Shown here piece by piece: positions 11,640-25,100 of a stretch of 64,000 nucleotides of DNA (position 1 is its first letter; each line of letters begins with the position of its first letter). Made by a program: the position numbers and the translations under genes. Source of the stretch: Nephrocerus scutellatus. Taxonomy: Eukaryota > Arthropoda > Insecta > Diptera > Pipunculidae. The notes beneath the pieces were generated by a model. It was not told the origin of the DNA, did no database searches, and saw only the letters and a list, made by a program, of their open reading frames with translations. The stretch spans positions 113,986,930-114,050,929 of the forward strand of contig OX352762.1 of assembly GCA_947095585.1 (NCBI GenBank), given 5' to 3'.

Positions 11640-12715
11640 GCAAACCGTACGAGCACTGCAATTTATTGCAGCTGTACTTTACCAAAGGATATGATACCAT
11701 CCTCTACTGCATTCCTAAATTGAACTTCAGCCCCAGTTTTGTCGTTGAGTTTCCGAGTAGAGAAAGTTGAAAGAACGAAGGAGTTTTGGGGCTTTTTGAC
11801 GTGAATATTTTCCCCGACGGGTCCAAGATGAGCAATGGAGTCGGCGCTGGAGTCTTCTCAGAAAGACTTAATCTTTTAATGTCCTACAAGCTTTCTGAAA
11901 TCGCTTGCATCTTTCAGGCGGTGATCCTGGCGGTTAGGGGAGGAATGCAGGGCACTTGCTAACAGTACCACTATAAATGGTAGGGTTTGCATATGCGTGG
12001 ATAGCCAATCCGCAATCAGAGCCATTACTGTGACTAGCAACAACTCAAAACTTGTTAGGCAGTGCCAAGCTGAATTGGCTTCAGTTAGCCAAAGCATGGA
12101 CATAACCCTAGTGTGGGTGCCGGGGCACAGCGACATTGACGGAAACGAGAAAGCGAATGTAATGGTGAAGAAGGGTGTAACATTGGACATTCACCACATG
12201 AAGAGTATATGCTGTTCTTTGAGCTTCGTCAGAAAACGCGTCCTCACTTTCCACACCACCAAGGCACAACTAAGGTAGAATACTTGACCAACTGCTCCAT
12301 TTTGAGGTCGATCTGGCCTTACTACAATAAAAACAAATCCACCGCGCTGATCTCAAAATAACGGAAAGATATCTTCAGAGCCGTGGCTGTTATCACTGGC
12401 CACTGGCCGGGGGGCACAATAATTTTTGCTGAAGAGGGAAACTCTCATCCATTATCTCTGCAACTGTCCAGACATGGCGGGCTTCCGACTCAAAAAAAAT
12501 AAAAAATCCTTCTTTGCTAACCTGAGGGAGCTGTCGGAGTGCCAGATCACCGATCTGATCTCGTACCTGAACGCCACAGGCTGGCTACATCTCAATGAAC
12601 CTATAACGTCTCCCGAAGTCTGTAGTTGCAAAACGGCGCACTCTAGCGCTGTGGTTCTCGCTAAGGCAGTGCGGTCCACAATCCTACCTACCTACCTACA
12701 TACCTACCTAAGATT
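11640..12715 (+). mobile_element. LINE-E RNase H domain and 3' end with (CCTA)n tail
   Basis: PSFVVEFPSRE, then FPDGSKMSNGVGAGVFS (RNase H first strand with its Asp), VDSQSAIRAI (second Asp), and WVPGHSDIDGNEKAN (the WVPGH.G..GNE..D region). Then comes HYLCNCPDMAGFR and LISYLNATGWL at the C-terminus. Several stops and frameshifts interrupt the frame. The element ends in CCTACCTACCTACATACCTA at about 12685-12712, a microsatellite-like tail seen in some LINE clades. Confidence 0.8.
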
Positions 12716-14525
12716 TACTATAGGTCACGCAGCATCGAGGGAGAGTTCGCAGGCACGAGTGTCAGTATCCACTATCCCCCTATTCAGTCCAGCTCCTCTG
12801 CTATCGACAGGTGTTCAGATGGCCCCGGTAGTAAGAGTGTCCCTAGTATTTCTCTGTATAAGATACATAGCAATGTTTGTTACTAGGAAAACTATGATAC
12901 GTGCCTCCCAGCTTGTAAGCGATATAAATAAACGACAGCAATAAATATGAATGGTTTGTCTATCTCTCTGTCTGTTTCTCGAAGAAAAACCTGAAGCGGA
13001 ATATAACATTACGACTATTAATGCCTGATTTTAAAACCGCCTTTATAAGTCAATATCTTTGTTTTATATAGTTGAGGGATTACTTAAGGCACAGAACCTG
13101 ATTTATTCGACACCTTCTGGAATTGTGGGATATTTATTTTCTTGTACATTATATGTATATTAATTTATTTTATGATATTTCACTTTGAAAATGGTAACAA
13201 ATAAGGGCACACGACTTGGACACCTGGTCAGAGAACACAACAGATAATGGATGAAATTGTGAGTCACGTCCCAAAATAATGTGACTTTGATCAAACGTTC
13301 TTCTAATGACTCTCAAAAACGAAAACTATATCCATTTTCAAACCGGAAGAGGAGAAAACCAAAAAATTATTCAATGCTTATACCGTCCGATAGAGAATAC
13401 ACAAACGAGCCATATAGACCCAAAACAATGCTTCGCACTTAAAGACAAACTCGGTTAACACCTGTTGTTAAACTCCACAGAATTTATTCCTTGGTCATGC
13501 TTTCTGTCTTGCTCATCAGCTGGATTGTGTTTTTCCAAGCCGTATTATAAAATCGTGTATTAAGAAAAAAAACCGATAACTGCAAATCACATATTAAATT
13601 ATAAATAATGTAAAGCTACCTCTTTAATCCACCAACAAAATTCTCAGGAAAGAAAAGTCAAATTGTGCAACATTCAACTTGAAAATCCCTCAGAGTGCAC
13701 ACAAGTAGTTTGTCATGTGAACAACATTTATGTGCTGGTACATATGCTTCTGTTGCTATGTATTTACCTAATTGAAAGTACAAGTGCTCACTTGAAGGGT
13801 CATAATTTGTAGATGCATATAAATTGTTGCTGTAATTTGCTTAAAAAAACCTCCCACAGATTGTTAAGTTTGTGGTGAAACCGTAAATGGAAAATAACAC
13901 GCTCCGTAAAACAACAATTGCCGACTCGACGAATTACTCCGTTCTCTCCACTCGAGCGAGAACTTGAGATAAGCACAACGCACGATCGTAACGGACGCAA
14001 TAGCGCAGGCGCACAAATAAATTCCTACAGGGGACTGCAATAGCTAGCGCTCCAGAACTTTCTCGTATCACGACTATTCGAGGCAATGCAAATCAACTTT
14101 GAATATCATTTGAATGCATGACCTGCTATCAGCGCGGGAGCAACTAATACCTATTCGTAACGTACTGCGCGAGTGCGTTGAACGCGCTTTGCAAGGAACG
14201 ACAAGAAGTCGAGATAAAGCGCTCAATGTATTGTTAATTAATTTATTAATTTCATACAATTGAGAGCAAATAAACTTGAACTCGGTAGTGACCGACGTGA
14301 CACTCGATGGCGCTGGCTGCAGACGATAGTTCAAACATTAGCAACTATCAGCTTCTCGAGCTTATCAGTGCTACGAATGCAATAAATCTTTAATGTGGGA
14401 AACGACGCACACAATAATGAGAACTGATACAGGGTGAGTTAGCCAACAAGAAAATACCAAATTACCAAATTAATTTTTTCGATTTATAGTGGATTGAGAA
14501 CATAACCGCTTTAAAACAGATCTCA
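12716..14525. other. Mostly unassigned; LTR-like sequence near 13800-14345
   Basis: 12716-13800 shows nothing recognisable. 13800-14345 is unusually GC-rich. Read on the minus strand it has CAGCCAGCGCCATCGAGTG, then AATTAATAAATT, then CTTGTCGTTCCTTGC. This mix resembles a retroelement LTR (Bel-Pao type) or a gene leader. No coding region follows, so I cannot choose. Confidence 0.3.
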
Positions 14526-14529
14526 TCAC

Positions 14530-17300
14530 TCGTCATCATCATATTTGGCTCTACAACCGGTGTCCGATACTGGCCTCCCGTAAAAAGTCTCTCCACCGGT
14601 CCCGATTTCGAGCCGATGCCATCCAGTTTGGCATCCCTTAACTCTGGTCGTTCTGGTCTATGCCAACCTTCCAGATTAGGCTTGGCCGGCCTCGCTGTCG
14701 TGTTCCATAATTCCTACCGCAAAGGACTTCCGAGCAGGATCTTGGCTGTTATGGTTAAGTTCCTGGCTTTGAAAAGTCTTGACAAACTATAGTAGGCTTT
14801 GTTGGCTTTAAGCAACCGTGCGCGTATTTCTGGTTACATGCTGTTATCGGCTGTTACAGTTGACCCGAGATAGTTAAAGGATTGCACTGCTTCAAATTCG
14901 CGTTCCACTATTTCAATTGAGGGACCAATGTTGGATCTTCTAGTCGCAGACGTGGCCACCGTGTACTTTGTTTTGCTCTCATTTATGTGCAGCCCCAGAT
15001 TTCGTGCCGGATGAAAGCTTCCTGTACAGCTCTTCGGTTTCTACCAACGATGTCAATATCGTCTGCGTAAGCCAGTATCTGAATGAACTTATAGAGGATT
15101 GTTCCTCTCGCCGTTACGTCAGAGACTCGGATTACTTTCTCCAACGCCAGGTTGAAGAGGACGCTTGCCAGTCCACCCCCTTGTCTGAGCCTGTTATAGA
15201 TGTTGAATGAGCTTGATAGTGATCCGGATATTTTTACTTGGCTTATAACATTGGTCATGGTCAACCTATGTACATAGTCTTGTCAGTATTTTTGGGATGC
15301 CGAATTTTCTCATGGCTTTTTAAAGACCTACTCTGGCAATGCCATAATTGGTGGCTTTAAAGTCTATAAAAAATGGTGTAGTGAGTTTTGAAACTTTAGA
15401 CATTCTTCCATCACCTGTCTAAGGGTGTAAATCTGATCAGTTGTTGATTTGACTGAAATAAAGCTACACTGGTATGGACCAATTATGACTTTAGCGTATG
15501 GGGCTATCCTGTCTTGAAGGATAGATGAGAAAATCATACACGCGCTACTCAACAACGTTATACCACGATAATTGCTGCAGGTTGTGATATCTCCCTTCTT
15601 ATGTATGGGGCACAGGATGCCTCTTCGCCAGTCTTCTGGCATCGCTTCTTCCTCCCATACTTGCACTATTAGTTCGTGAATTGCTTGTGTATTGCGGGGC
15701 CTCCTGTTTTAATTAGCTCCGCTGCGATACCATCAGTTCGGCGGAGCCTTATTATTTTTGAGCCAATTTATCGCTCTGCTAACTTCGTCTATGCTTGGTG
15801 TGGGCAGCATAGGGTGGTCTTCGGTCATTGGTGGAGCCGCCAATTCCTCAGTGAGCTGGCCATTTAGAAACTCATAAAAGTGCTCTTCCCATCGCTCTAA
15901 GATGCCTTTAAGATCGGCGATTAGATTACTCTCTATGTCCTTGCAGTATGTGCAACGCGGTGTATATTGCGTCATACCGCGGACTCTTTTGTAGAACTTC
16001 CGCGCATGGTGCGGTCCTTGCTCTCTGTACTTTTCTAGTTCACGGACGAGATTCTTCTCCCAAGCTGTTTTCTTACGCTGGTGAACTGTTTTTTCATATC
16101 TCCAAAGCTCTTTATATTCATCTTCGCGTGCCCGCGTTCTATGAGATTACTGCATTGCTCGGTACGCAACATTCTTTCGTTGAGTCTCTTACTTACATTC
16201 GTCATCGAACCAGTCGACTACTGCTTAAGATGGAGTCAGCAGTACAAATGACAGTATTCTTAAGGCGTGTCCATTTCTCTTCTACGCCCGGCATCTCAGC
16301 CCCCAGGACTTACTCTCACTGCATTTAAGGCGAGTGCTATAGCTTGACTTTAGTTGTTTCTGATCTCTTCGTTGCGAAGGGGAGCCGTGTTGACTCGAAT
16401 CTGATTCGCAGATGCTGTAGCGCTCGAAGCACTACACCAACAAGAATGATGAATGATTTTTACGTCACACTGAGGACAGGCATGGAGTTGCCGTTCGACT
16501 TATTCAAATAATTCTTCCTTTTCATGATCTGGGGAATCCTTTTGTAGGTGCGTGAACGTTTATGAGGCTTATGTTTTTAAATCTGCCCCGCACGCGAAGG
16601 GTGCACAGCCGTGCATTTACTGCTTTAAAGTCATTCTTTTGCTGACTGGAAACCACACACCGAGCACATGATGTCTTGCATGACAGTTGTTTCATATGTC
16701 AAATTCTGATTTTTGTAAGACATCGTTCCATCGCATCTCCTGAATTGCTGTTATGTCAGCATTATATTTGGACAGGATATCGGCCAGCTGCTGTGCAGCT
16801 CGAGCTCTATAGAGTAAGCGTACGTTCCATGAGAAAATTCTTAAATCGCTTAGCCGTTTTCGTTGTCGTGGTCGTCGTCGTTCATGAGTGTATCCGACGA
16901 TGATTTGGGGTTCCGTAATTTGCTTTTTTTACGGGCGAGGTTATTGGCCTCGCGCCAACCTTACTCTGAAGGGACTAGCCCGATCATTTCGCTTTTCCTG
17001 TACTGGAGAAAAATTACCAGCGGCCACGTGGAGGTTTAACCGCACTTCCACCAGTCGGGGATATGCACATAAGGCATGTCCTGTGGTCAAGACACATTTT
17101 TTATTACTGGGGTATTAGCTGGTACCGCCGGAGCTCTGGCGCAGCTTTCTTGCAAATTCAACCTCTCAATACAACGTTCGACATTGGTGCGGCCACATGC
17201 ATTTCTGAAGCATTCTGTGTTTTTCGCGCTAGTCTGCTGATGGCTGACCGCCATCATTACAATAAAACCCCACGGTGTACATCTCGTAATACAACAAAAG
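14530..17300 (-). mobile_element. LINE-A copy 1 (endonuclease-RT, 3' end at left), broken
   Basis: On the minus strand, from right to left: endonuclease remnants (about 17260-16380), linker, MPEDWRRGILCPIHKKGD and NYRGITLLSSA (15364-15666, RT fingers), [55 protein letters not shown] (YADD at about 15041-15073, intact), then the C-terminal half to TCATCATCAT at about 14535. This is a non-LTR retrotransposon with an apurinic-type endonuclease; I do not assign a clade. Many frameshifts and stops make it inactive. Confidence 0.85.
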
Positions 17301-17711
17301 GGTTGACAAAAATGTTATCAGAATGAAATGTTTGCCATGCTGTAGGATTGTTTACTTAAACTTCTTCTAAAGCACCCTGTGTGGTTATCGATAACAAAGA
17401 ATAAAACATTCATATTCAAAACATATAACTATACCAGATACATCAATTACACATGTAAATAAATCGCAAATACCGCTTTTTCCTGAACTTTAACCACATG
17501 GGAAAATAAACCAAAAATATACCGTTGTCAGCAATGCTTAACTAAGAGTAACATAAGGAAATATAGATCATTATTAAGTTATTATGCACATCGCTAAATG
17601 TGTTGACCAATCACTTTGGAATGCACAAATCCCCGTGTCTTGCACGTGTGTAAGCTGTAAATTTGAGCTCATGGCCATCACGAGTCAGACTGATGGTTGA
17701 CAGAATATTAA

Positions 17712-17733
17712 CGCACACACACACACACACACA
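17712..17733 (+). repeat. (CA)n microsatellite
   Basis: About eleven ACs in a row. Confidence 0.9.
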
Positions 17734-18399
17734 AGCTTACCGGAATAAAAATTCGCAATCTACTTTCAGTTACACTCACTCGTAATAGAGAAAGTTCGCG
17801 ATTATGAATGGAAAACCAAAGTGATCTTTGCTACCGGCCGGCCAGTCAGTTAGTCGGTCTGTATGTTGGACCAGATGATAGATACGCGTAGGTATCCTAT
17901 TGCATGAGTTGGATAAGTTTGAAAGTTTACGTTGTAACATCGTTGAGTAGATGCTGTTCCACTTCTGGTTGTGTGAATCATCAAAGCTAAGCTCGAAGTG
18001 TCATTCAATTTCCCTGTTCGCCCCCAACAAATAGATTTCGATCTTCATTTAATGATCGTCGTCATCGCGGCGGCGTCTCTTCGTGGTTGTGGTTTGAATT
18101 TGTTTTTAATTCAGCGAATTGCAGCTTAATCATTTACGAAACATGACAAGAAGTCGTCTTGTGCGCGCATCGTTCCTCCATCCTCCCATCGACCGCACTC
18201 CAATGCAATGATGAAGTTCAATTACGTCCACTATCCGCTTACTGCTGTGCCTGTGACTTAAGACGACCACGACAGACAGATATTCGAATTCGAATTCAAA
18301 AGTCGTCGTTAAGTTAAACTGATGGATGGTTACGTGGTTCGGTGGTTGCGCTTACTCACGCACCGGTTTGTAACTTTTGCCAGCGGTCGCTCGCGCTTA

Positions 18400-18999
18400 T
18401 TGTGATTTCGATAGCCGAGCCGGTCGGTTAACAGTACACAGCGACAGCACGTCATAGCGAACAGTGAGTGCACAGTGCACGGGAGAGGCAACTTCACTTT
18501 GCACTCGCGCAGATATTTTTCCATCAGTCAACGCACGCATTGCTACTGTGCGTATCTGTAAGATACACAAACGCGAAGAATTAGATTTAATTTTATTGTT
18601 GTGCTTATGGGCAGACGAAAAAAAAATCATAACACGATACAGTTAAACACAGTTCGGTCACTGTCGGTCTGCGTCCGGCTTCGATTAGAATGTGCTGCGG
18701 GTAGTGAACGAATTTCAGTGAAATTTTCAAGTTTAGTGGGATACTAAAATACAAACTTTTGTTTGCTTCCTCACACAGTGTCTTGTGCTTGGAGATGCGG
18801 TGCTACCTAATTGAGTTAAACTACGAGTAAATTAAGTACATATATCACATCTGAAACGGCTGACCAAAGGCAATTATTCAATAAATAAATAAGAGCGCAA
18901 AAAAAAAAATTTGTGATTTTTTGTGATATTTTCATCCTACATTGAATTAAGATAGAATTTAACTTTAAGTGCTGTGCTGTGCTGTGTTAGTTGAGTAAA
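18400..18999 (+). promoter_or_regulatory. Probable promoter and 5' leader for exon 1a
   Basis: The region directly upstream of the exon 1a ATG is not visibly repetitive and has a mixed, GC-richer start (about 18340-18560) followed by an A/T-rich leader. A TCAGTC initiator-like string lies near 18525. Two short upstream ORFs, ATG at 18690 (stop 18704) and ATG at 18794 (stop 18829), would lie in the leader if transcription starts upstream of them. No TATA box is convincing and the exact start cannot be placed. Confidence 0.4.
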
Positions 19000-19184
19000 A
19001 TGTCGATGGAATCGAGAATTGTCATTGCAACAATAATTGTTGCCAGTTGTTGCAACCCTGTCACATTTGGATTTAATTTTTCACCGCAGCCAAACTTTTT
19101 ACTAAGGGAACCCCAACTGAAGGTCTTTCAACCGAAATTAAGAAGTTCCTATTTTGGATTTACCATGGTCATGCGAAATTCAAG
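19000..19184 (+). CDS. scb: Integrin alpha alternative first coding exon 1a
   Basis: ATG at 19000 in the context GTAAAATG. It encodes 61 codons plus two bases before a strong GTGAGT donor at 19185. Residues 1-24 are hydrophobic with a small-residue end (VTFG), a plausible signal peptide. The mature part begins FNFSPQPN and ends in SSYFGF followed by MRNS, the first beta strand of the propeller. An in-frame TTG lies 9 bases upstream but the ATG is the natural start. The mature part is clearly related to exon 1b (shared SP.PN, PQL and SSYFGF blocks), while the signal peptides differ. Confidence 0.9.
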
Positions 19185-22100
19185 GTGAGTGGGAGAGGAG
19201 AGCTTCTTTTTCTTATATGCAATTGGCACTGAGTCATCGTCAATCGGATTTTTAGTTGAAGGGGAATAACAGCTTATTCCTGGAAATGTATAGTCAAGGG
19301 TAGGTACAATTTCTACCCCTTCAAAATTAGTCAGGTTCGAGAGGTTGATTTATTATTTGTTGGTATAGAAGGCACGAAAGGAAAATGACTCAGTGGTTAA
19401 TTTCCTAATCTGTCACACTGGACAATTTGGGGTGGATTGTCGATTAACGATTTTTTATTTCTGCCTTTCTGTGAGCCTGTCTATCAAGCTGTTTAGCAGT
19501 CGCTTTTGTTAGTTGTCATAATGTCTTTAAGTGCAATTAGTTCCTTTTGTTATTCAGTTAAGTTAATATGGGTCGGTGCCGTGGCTCTAATGGTCTACTA
19601 TTTGACAACCATTTACTCCCATTATGAAAATTAGAAAAAATTTATTATTGGCTTTTTCTCTGTTTTCTAAATTCTTATAGATCGGTCCACTAAACGTGGT
19701 TTTTTTATTCATGCCATAAATCGCAGTTTAGCTCTTAATGCTGGTGCAAGGTGGGAACCCACTTTTCTATCTCGCACAGGGTATTACGTAAAAAGTTTAT
19801 TGCAAGTAAAATATGATGTTGTTTTTGTTTTCCTTCCGAGTACCCATTAAAATTTAAGTGGATGATTTTTCCATTAAAATGGGAATCATTAAAGATGGCA
19901 AGAATCATATGAAGAAATAAGTGCTTATATCTTCGGGTGCACCAAATGGCCCACGAAAACAGCTAAAGATATCTATATAAAGATAAAATTTTATTTTATG
20001 TAATAATTTTTGCAATTATCTTATATCTTTTAAGCAAACAATGCATAAGAGCTATTTGTGTTGTTTTGGCTCAATGGAATCCAATAAAAAAGTGCACAAT
20101 AACTCATCACTGCCATGGCCATGTTTGGTTTTATATTCAAATTAAAACAACTAAATCTATTTTATCAATAAAGGCGTAAACACATCTACTTACTGTTGTC
20201 CCATCTACATCTTAAAGAATGATAAAATTAATTTCCTATCAATATTATTGTGGAAATTCTCGTAGATCTTATTACTGTAGGCTCTTGGAAATTGTTCTTC
20301 CTCTCATACAGAACCAAAGATGCTCTGTAAGACTATCCTAAGTCTGATTTTTGATAAGAATCCATGTCTCGCATCATTATCTAAGTATGTAAGTACTGGT
20401 ATTCCCATTTTCTTATACACCAGCAGCTCGGATAGTAAGGTTAGGTGTATTCCAAGCGCATTGTCAGACTAAAGTATGATGTTGGCTTTCAGTAATCGTG
20501 CGGGTATTTTTGTTATAAAAGTGGATTTAGACTATAGCCGTGCGAGAAAAATGAGCGGCAGTTAAATTGAAGTTGTGGTTACCCAGAAGAGATTGACACT
20601 ATGCGAATATTATAGTTATTTTATATCTATTATCTATATCTATCTATATTATCTATAGCATTATTGTAACATTGAAAAATATACTACTTCTTTCGTCTGG
20701 CTAAACACAATTTCTCTTTAACAGCCGTCGTGCTAATTTTTTCTCGCACGGCTATAGTCTAAATCCACTTTAATACCAAAAATACCCGCACGATTACTGA
20801 AAGCGAACAGCATACTTTAGGCTCAAATGTAAATTAAGCGTTATACTGTTATCCGGTGCCAATGTTGGATATTTTGCTGGAAGAAATGGGTACCATGTAC
20901 TCTGTTTTACCTCTATTGATGTGCCTTTCTATCTCTAGCTCAGTTGGCTTGTATGGCATGTCTTTTTGAATTAAAGTTCGTCCACATTCATGGCGGCGTT
21001 TTGAGGCCATAAAAATTTGGTCAGCTGGCTCTGTAACGGTCGCCATTAGCATTAGTTTTTGAAGAAAAAATGGCCCATCACTACAAACAAAACTGTCGCT
21101 CTTGGTGGATGCATTGGCTTCTCTACGATTACGTGTGCCTGTTCCGAACCCCAAACTGGCAGCTCTGCTTTTTTACATAGCGTGCACTTCGTCTGAAAAG
21201 ATGATTTTTCGACCAAAATCGACGTCATTGTCAAGCTGGTCTATGGCACTCACAGAGAACTGATATCGAAGCGGATGGTGATTTGCTTTCAACTCCTGAG
21301 TCATCTGGACCTTCATCGTCATCTTCATATTTAGCTCTACAGCCGGTGTTCTGTCCTCGCCTCCCGCAAAAAAATTTCTGCACCGGTCTCGACTACGAGC
21401 CGATGTCATCCAGTTTGGCATCTCTTAACTCTGGGCGTCCTGGTCTACACAATCCTTCCAGCGTAGACTTGGCCGGCCTCGCTGTCATGTTCCATAAATC
21501 CTACCACAAAGGACTTTCCGAGCAGGATCCTCTTCGCCCATGCGAGCTAGGTGTCCTGCCCACCGGAGCCTACCGAGCTCTTCACGATGTCGACATCGCG
21601 GTAACGCTCGTAGATCTCATCATTATAGAGTCTCCGGAATCGTCCTTTCTCACATGCGGGGCCAACAATTGTCCGTAAGACTTTTCTCTCGAACGCGGCT
21701 AAGAGGTCAGAATGCTTTTTGCTAAGCACCCAAGTCGCGGACCATATGTAAGTACTGGTATGACCATAGGGTTATACACCAGCAGCTTGGATGTTATGGT
21801 TAACTTCCTTGATTTGAAGAGTCTTGACAAGCTAAAGTAGGCTTTGTTTGCTTTGAGCAACCATGCGCGTATTTCTGGTTCCATGCTGTTATCGGCTGCT
21901 ACAGTTGACCCGAGATAGTTAAAGGATTGCACTGCTTCAAATTCGCGCTCCACTATTCTAATTGCGGGACCAATGTTGGATCTTCTACTCGCATGGTGCG
22001 ACTAATGGCCAGTTACTGCGAATGGCGACGAGTTGAGTTCGATGGATTCTGTCCCACACCATGGGGCGCAATATTTTCGGGCGTGCGACCTGTCCCAGCT

Positions 22101-25100
22101 CTAGGATTTGCAATTTTGAAGGCTTGCAATTGGATAGAAGAAGTGTATCTATTTCTCATGCATGTTTTTCAACAATTTCACCACAGCGGTTCCGCTACAA
22201 TGGTGATGTCTGTTCCACTGTTGTCCGAGGAGCGTAAAGAAACCATGGGTCATCTGTCCCAGATGACGAACCGCCCATGATGGGACTCGCGTCAGGGTTA
22301 CGGCACCGTAGTGAGCATCCAGTTGCATCGCTTTACCACGGGGTTGCAGGGCTTTACCACGGCAGAAAATAAAAGGGCCACGGGAAGAGAAGTCAATCAT
22401 ATTGATCTGTCTTCGCCTCCAGTGACACGCACGATCCGCCGCCATACGCGACACGTTCTTCAATGCAACATTGTGCTAATCACTTTCCCCATCTTCTGTA
22501 CAATCTTCCTCGCCACTCCTACCTTCACGAAGTCGTCTTCTAACTGTCCACCGACTGACTTCGAGTCTTGGAGCCGCTGTCCCAGTTGAACTGCATTCAA
22601 AAGACGATTTCACACGATAGTTATGTGGAATGAATTGCCTGATTCTGTGTTTCCGCATTTATATAATCTGCAGTCGTTTAAGACACGCGTGCATAGACAT
22701 CTCATCCTTTCCTCTCCCTAATTTCCTAGCGCCCACGCTGTGCTAAGCGTTATAAGGGTGCAAACCCCTTTAGCGTGTGTACATTATAAAAAAAAAAAAA
22801 GTCATCACAAGAACGCGGTCATCACGCTGTGTTGTATCAGGAGGCCAGATCATTGTCGCCGTCTAAAACCGCCAGGTTCTTGATATCTCTGCTATACTCG
22901 ACGAACGTATAATCGGCTCAAATTTTGTTCACGAGACTTTTCATTTCTGCTCTGCCCTCATCAATTGGTGCAACCACTTGAGCGGCTACTTCTGGTGTGG
23001 TATTCATTTTCTTGTTCCGGATGAAGACTTACATGCTAAGCGTTGATATGCAAATAATGACAACTCCGATGGAGTGATTTCGGGGTATACTATTGTATTG
23101 TTTGGCACGGTATAAGTACAAAAATTGGATAGGTGATGAAGTAGACTTTAAATCTGCATTCAAGAAAATTAAACAAACATTAGATTTCTTTGATATTTTT
23201 GAACTTTTTTTGTAAAAATTGATCAATATGCGAATTTTTTGCACCCAAGTGTAGGAAAATTTAAAAACAGAAATTTGTTTTCCCGTTTAGAATCCCACAA
23301 AGAAATCAAACTTACGAGTACGTCATCCAGCAGTTTGAGGTGTAATCGGATATATTTTCACACAAGTGACCATCTTTCTTGCATAAAAGATTACTCATGC
23401 GAATGGCATTTACTGCTGGCGGAGAGTCTTCTTTATTAACCTGTAAAAAAGTTTTCAGATTTGTCCGCGAGATGCTGCATTACTGGACGATCACGATCCG
23501 CTACAATGAGTCATCTAGATAATTCGGTATTCGGAGTTCAGTGCTAAAGGCAATAACTTAACCAAGACTGGTCACTACATAAGTTTAATGAACTTTTTTG
23601 TTCATCAAACAAAAGAAGTTTATGGCATTTGCTTTATTTTTCATTTTTGTGTATAAATCCAGATGCATCACATACAATCACAGTTACTTTGTAACTATTG
23701 CATATACTCATACAGTGCGTAATTTTTTCCAATTGAGTTTCTGCATGCAATGTGTCAATTTGTTTGCTAAGAAGAAGTGCAGAAGTGCGACAAAAGGCAC
23801 GTATCTGTCGCCGCATATCCGCTCAAAATGCACCAAACGTACTGAGACTGAATGACAAATGCATTCTGCCTAGTAGAACACAAAACAATAACCACAAGAA
23901 AAAACCTATATCATCGACATTTAATTGTGTCTGAGCTCCTCAGTGTGCGACTAGTTTCTTAGCCTCGGTATCGGTATCGGTTCATTTCACGTGAATCACG
24001 ATTATTGTGAATTTGTTTTCATTTAATTACGTAGATACTTTTCCACCATGACTTTTGTAATGCGTTTATGAAACTTGAAAATTCCTTTTGTTATTCTTGT
24101 TAATTATTTGTTGAATAACAATAAATGTTTATCGCATATTCTTAAGGAGATTATTATAAATGAAATTAAGGAAATAATTACCTGACTGCTGTTATAGAAA
24201 ATTCCCAAGACAATCGCGAATTAAATTCCCATTGAATGTAAATTTATTTAAACGCAGACAATTATTGATCTTGACTTTTTTTATCGTTAAGCTCGTCGAT
24301 GCCAACTTTAAGTCGAAGATGTTGTTTTTTTTTCATCAGATGGTGAGAGTGAGATTTCTACTCATCGACCACAATGAAATATCAGAATGAATCATTAACT
24401 TTTACAATTTTTTTATTTTATTTAATTTATGCAAAGAGCTGTAGTTATTGTATATTTAATTATGCTGTTAACCGGCTTCACTGTATAGCGTAGGTGTCAC
24501 ATGACAAAACCAGCTTTAAAATATTTATTTAAAATATGCATCACTTTCGCGCGCACACAGGAACTAAAAGAATTAAAGAAAATGAAAATAAATTCAGATT
24601 TCTACTGATTAACTTAAATTTATATTCTGTTTTCGGATCAAAGACTTTAAAAATTTCCTGGCTGAAGAATAATTTCAGTTTAGAAATTTGCAACAAGCAA
24701 CGAGCGCGTCGTTCTGTCCAAGTCAATGGTGAAAACAAAAACAATAAATATCGATCATCTTCCATGCGTTTTGGAAATCGGGCTATATCTCTTTCAAAAA
24801 ATCACTTGCTATCTCGCTTAGTAGATCAGTAAGATAGATTTTATATTCAGCTTGTCAGTAAGTGACAACAATGTGGGAATGTAAAAAAAACTACTAGCCG
24901 GCTGAAAGAAATGTAAACTTTCCATGACTTTTTTTTGACATTTTCGTCGGATGCGTTCGGGTACGTTTATGGTACACGAGGAGACGAACCTGGGAAATGA
25001 ACCTGGAGTGGGTTCTGATTGTATCCAAACGGTTCGACTTGTAGGTGCCATCGTTCTTTTTAATAAACCTACACAGTTTATCTGATCCTTCACTAATGCT

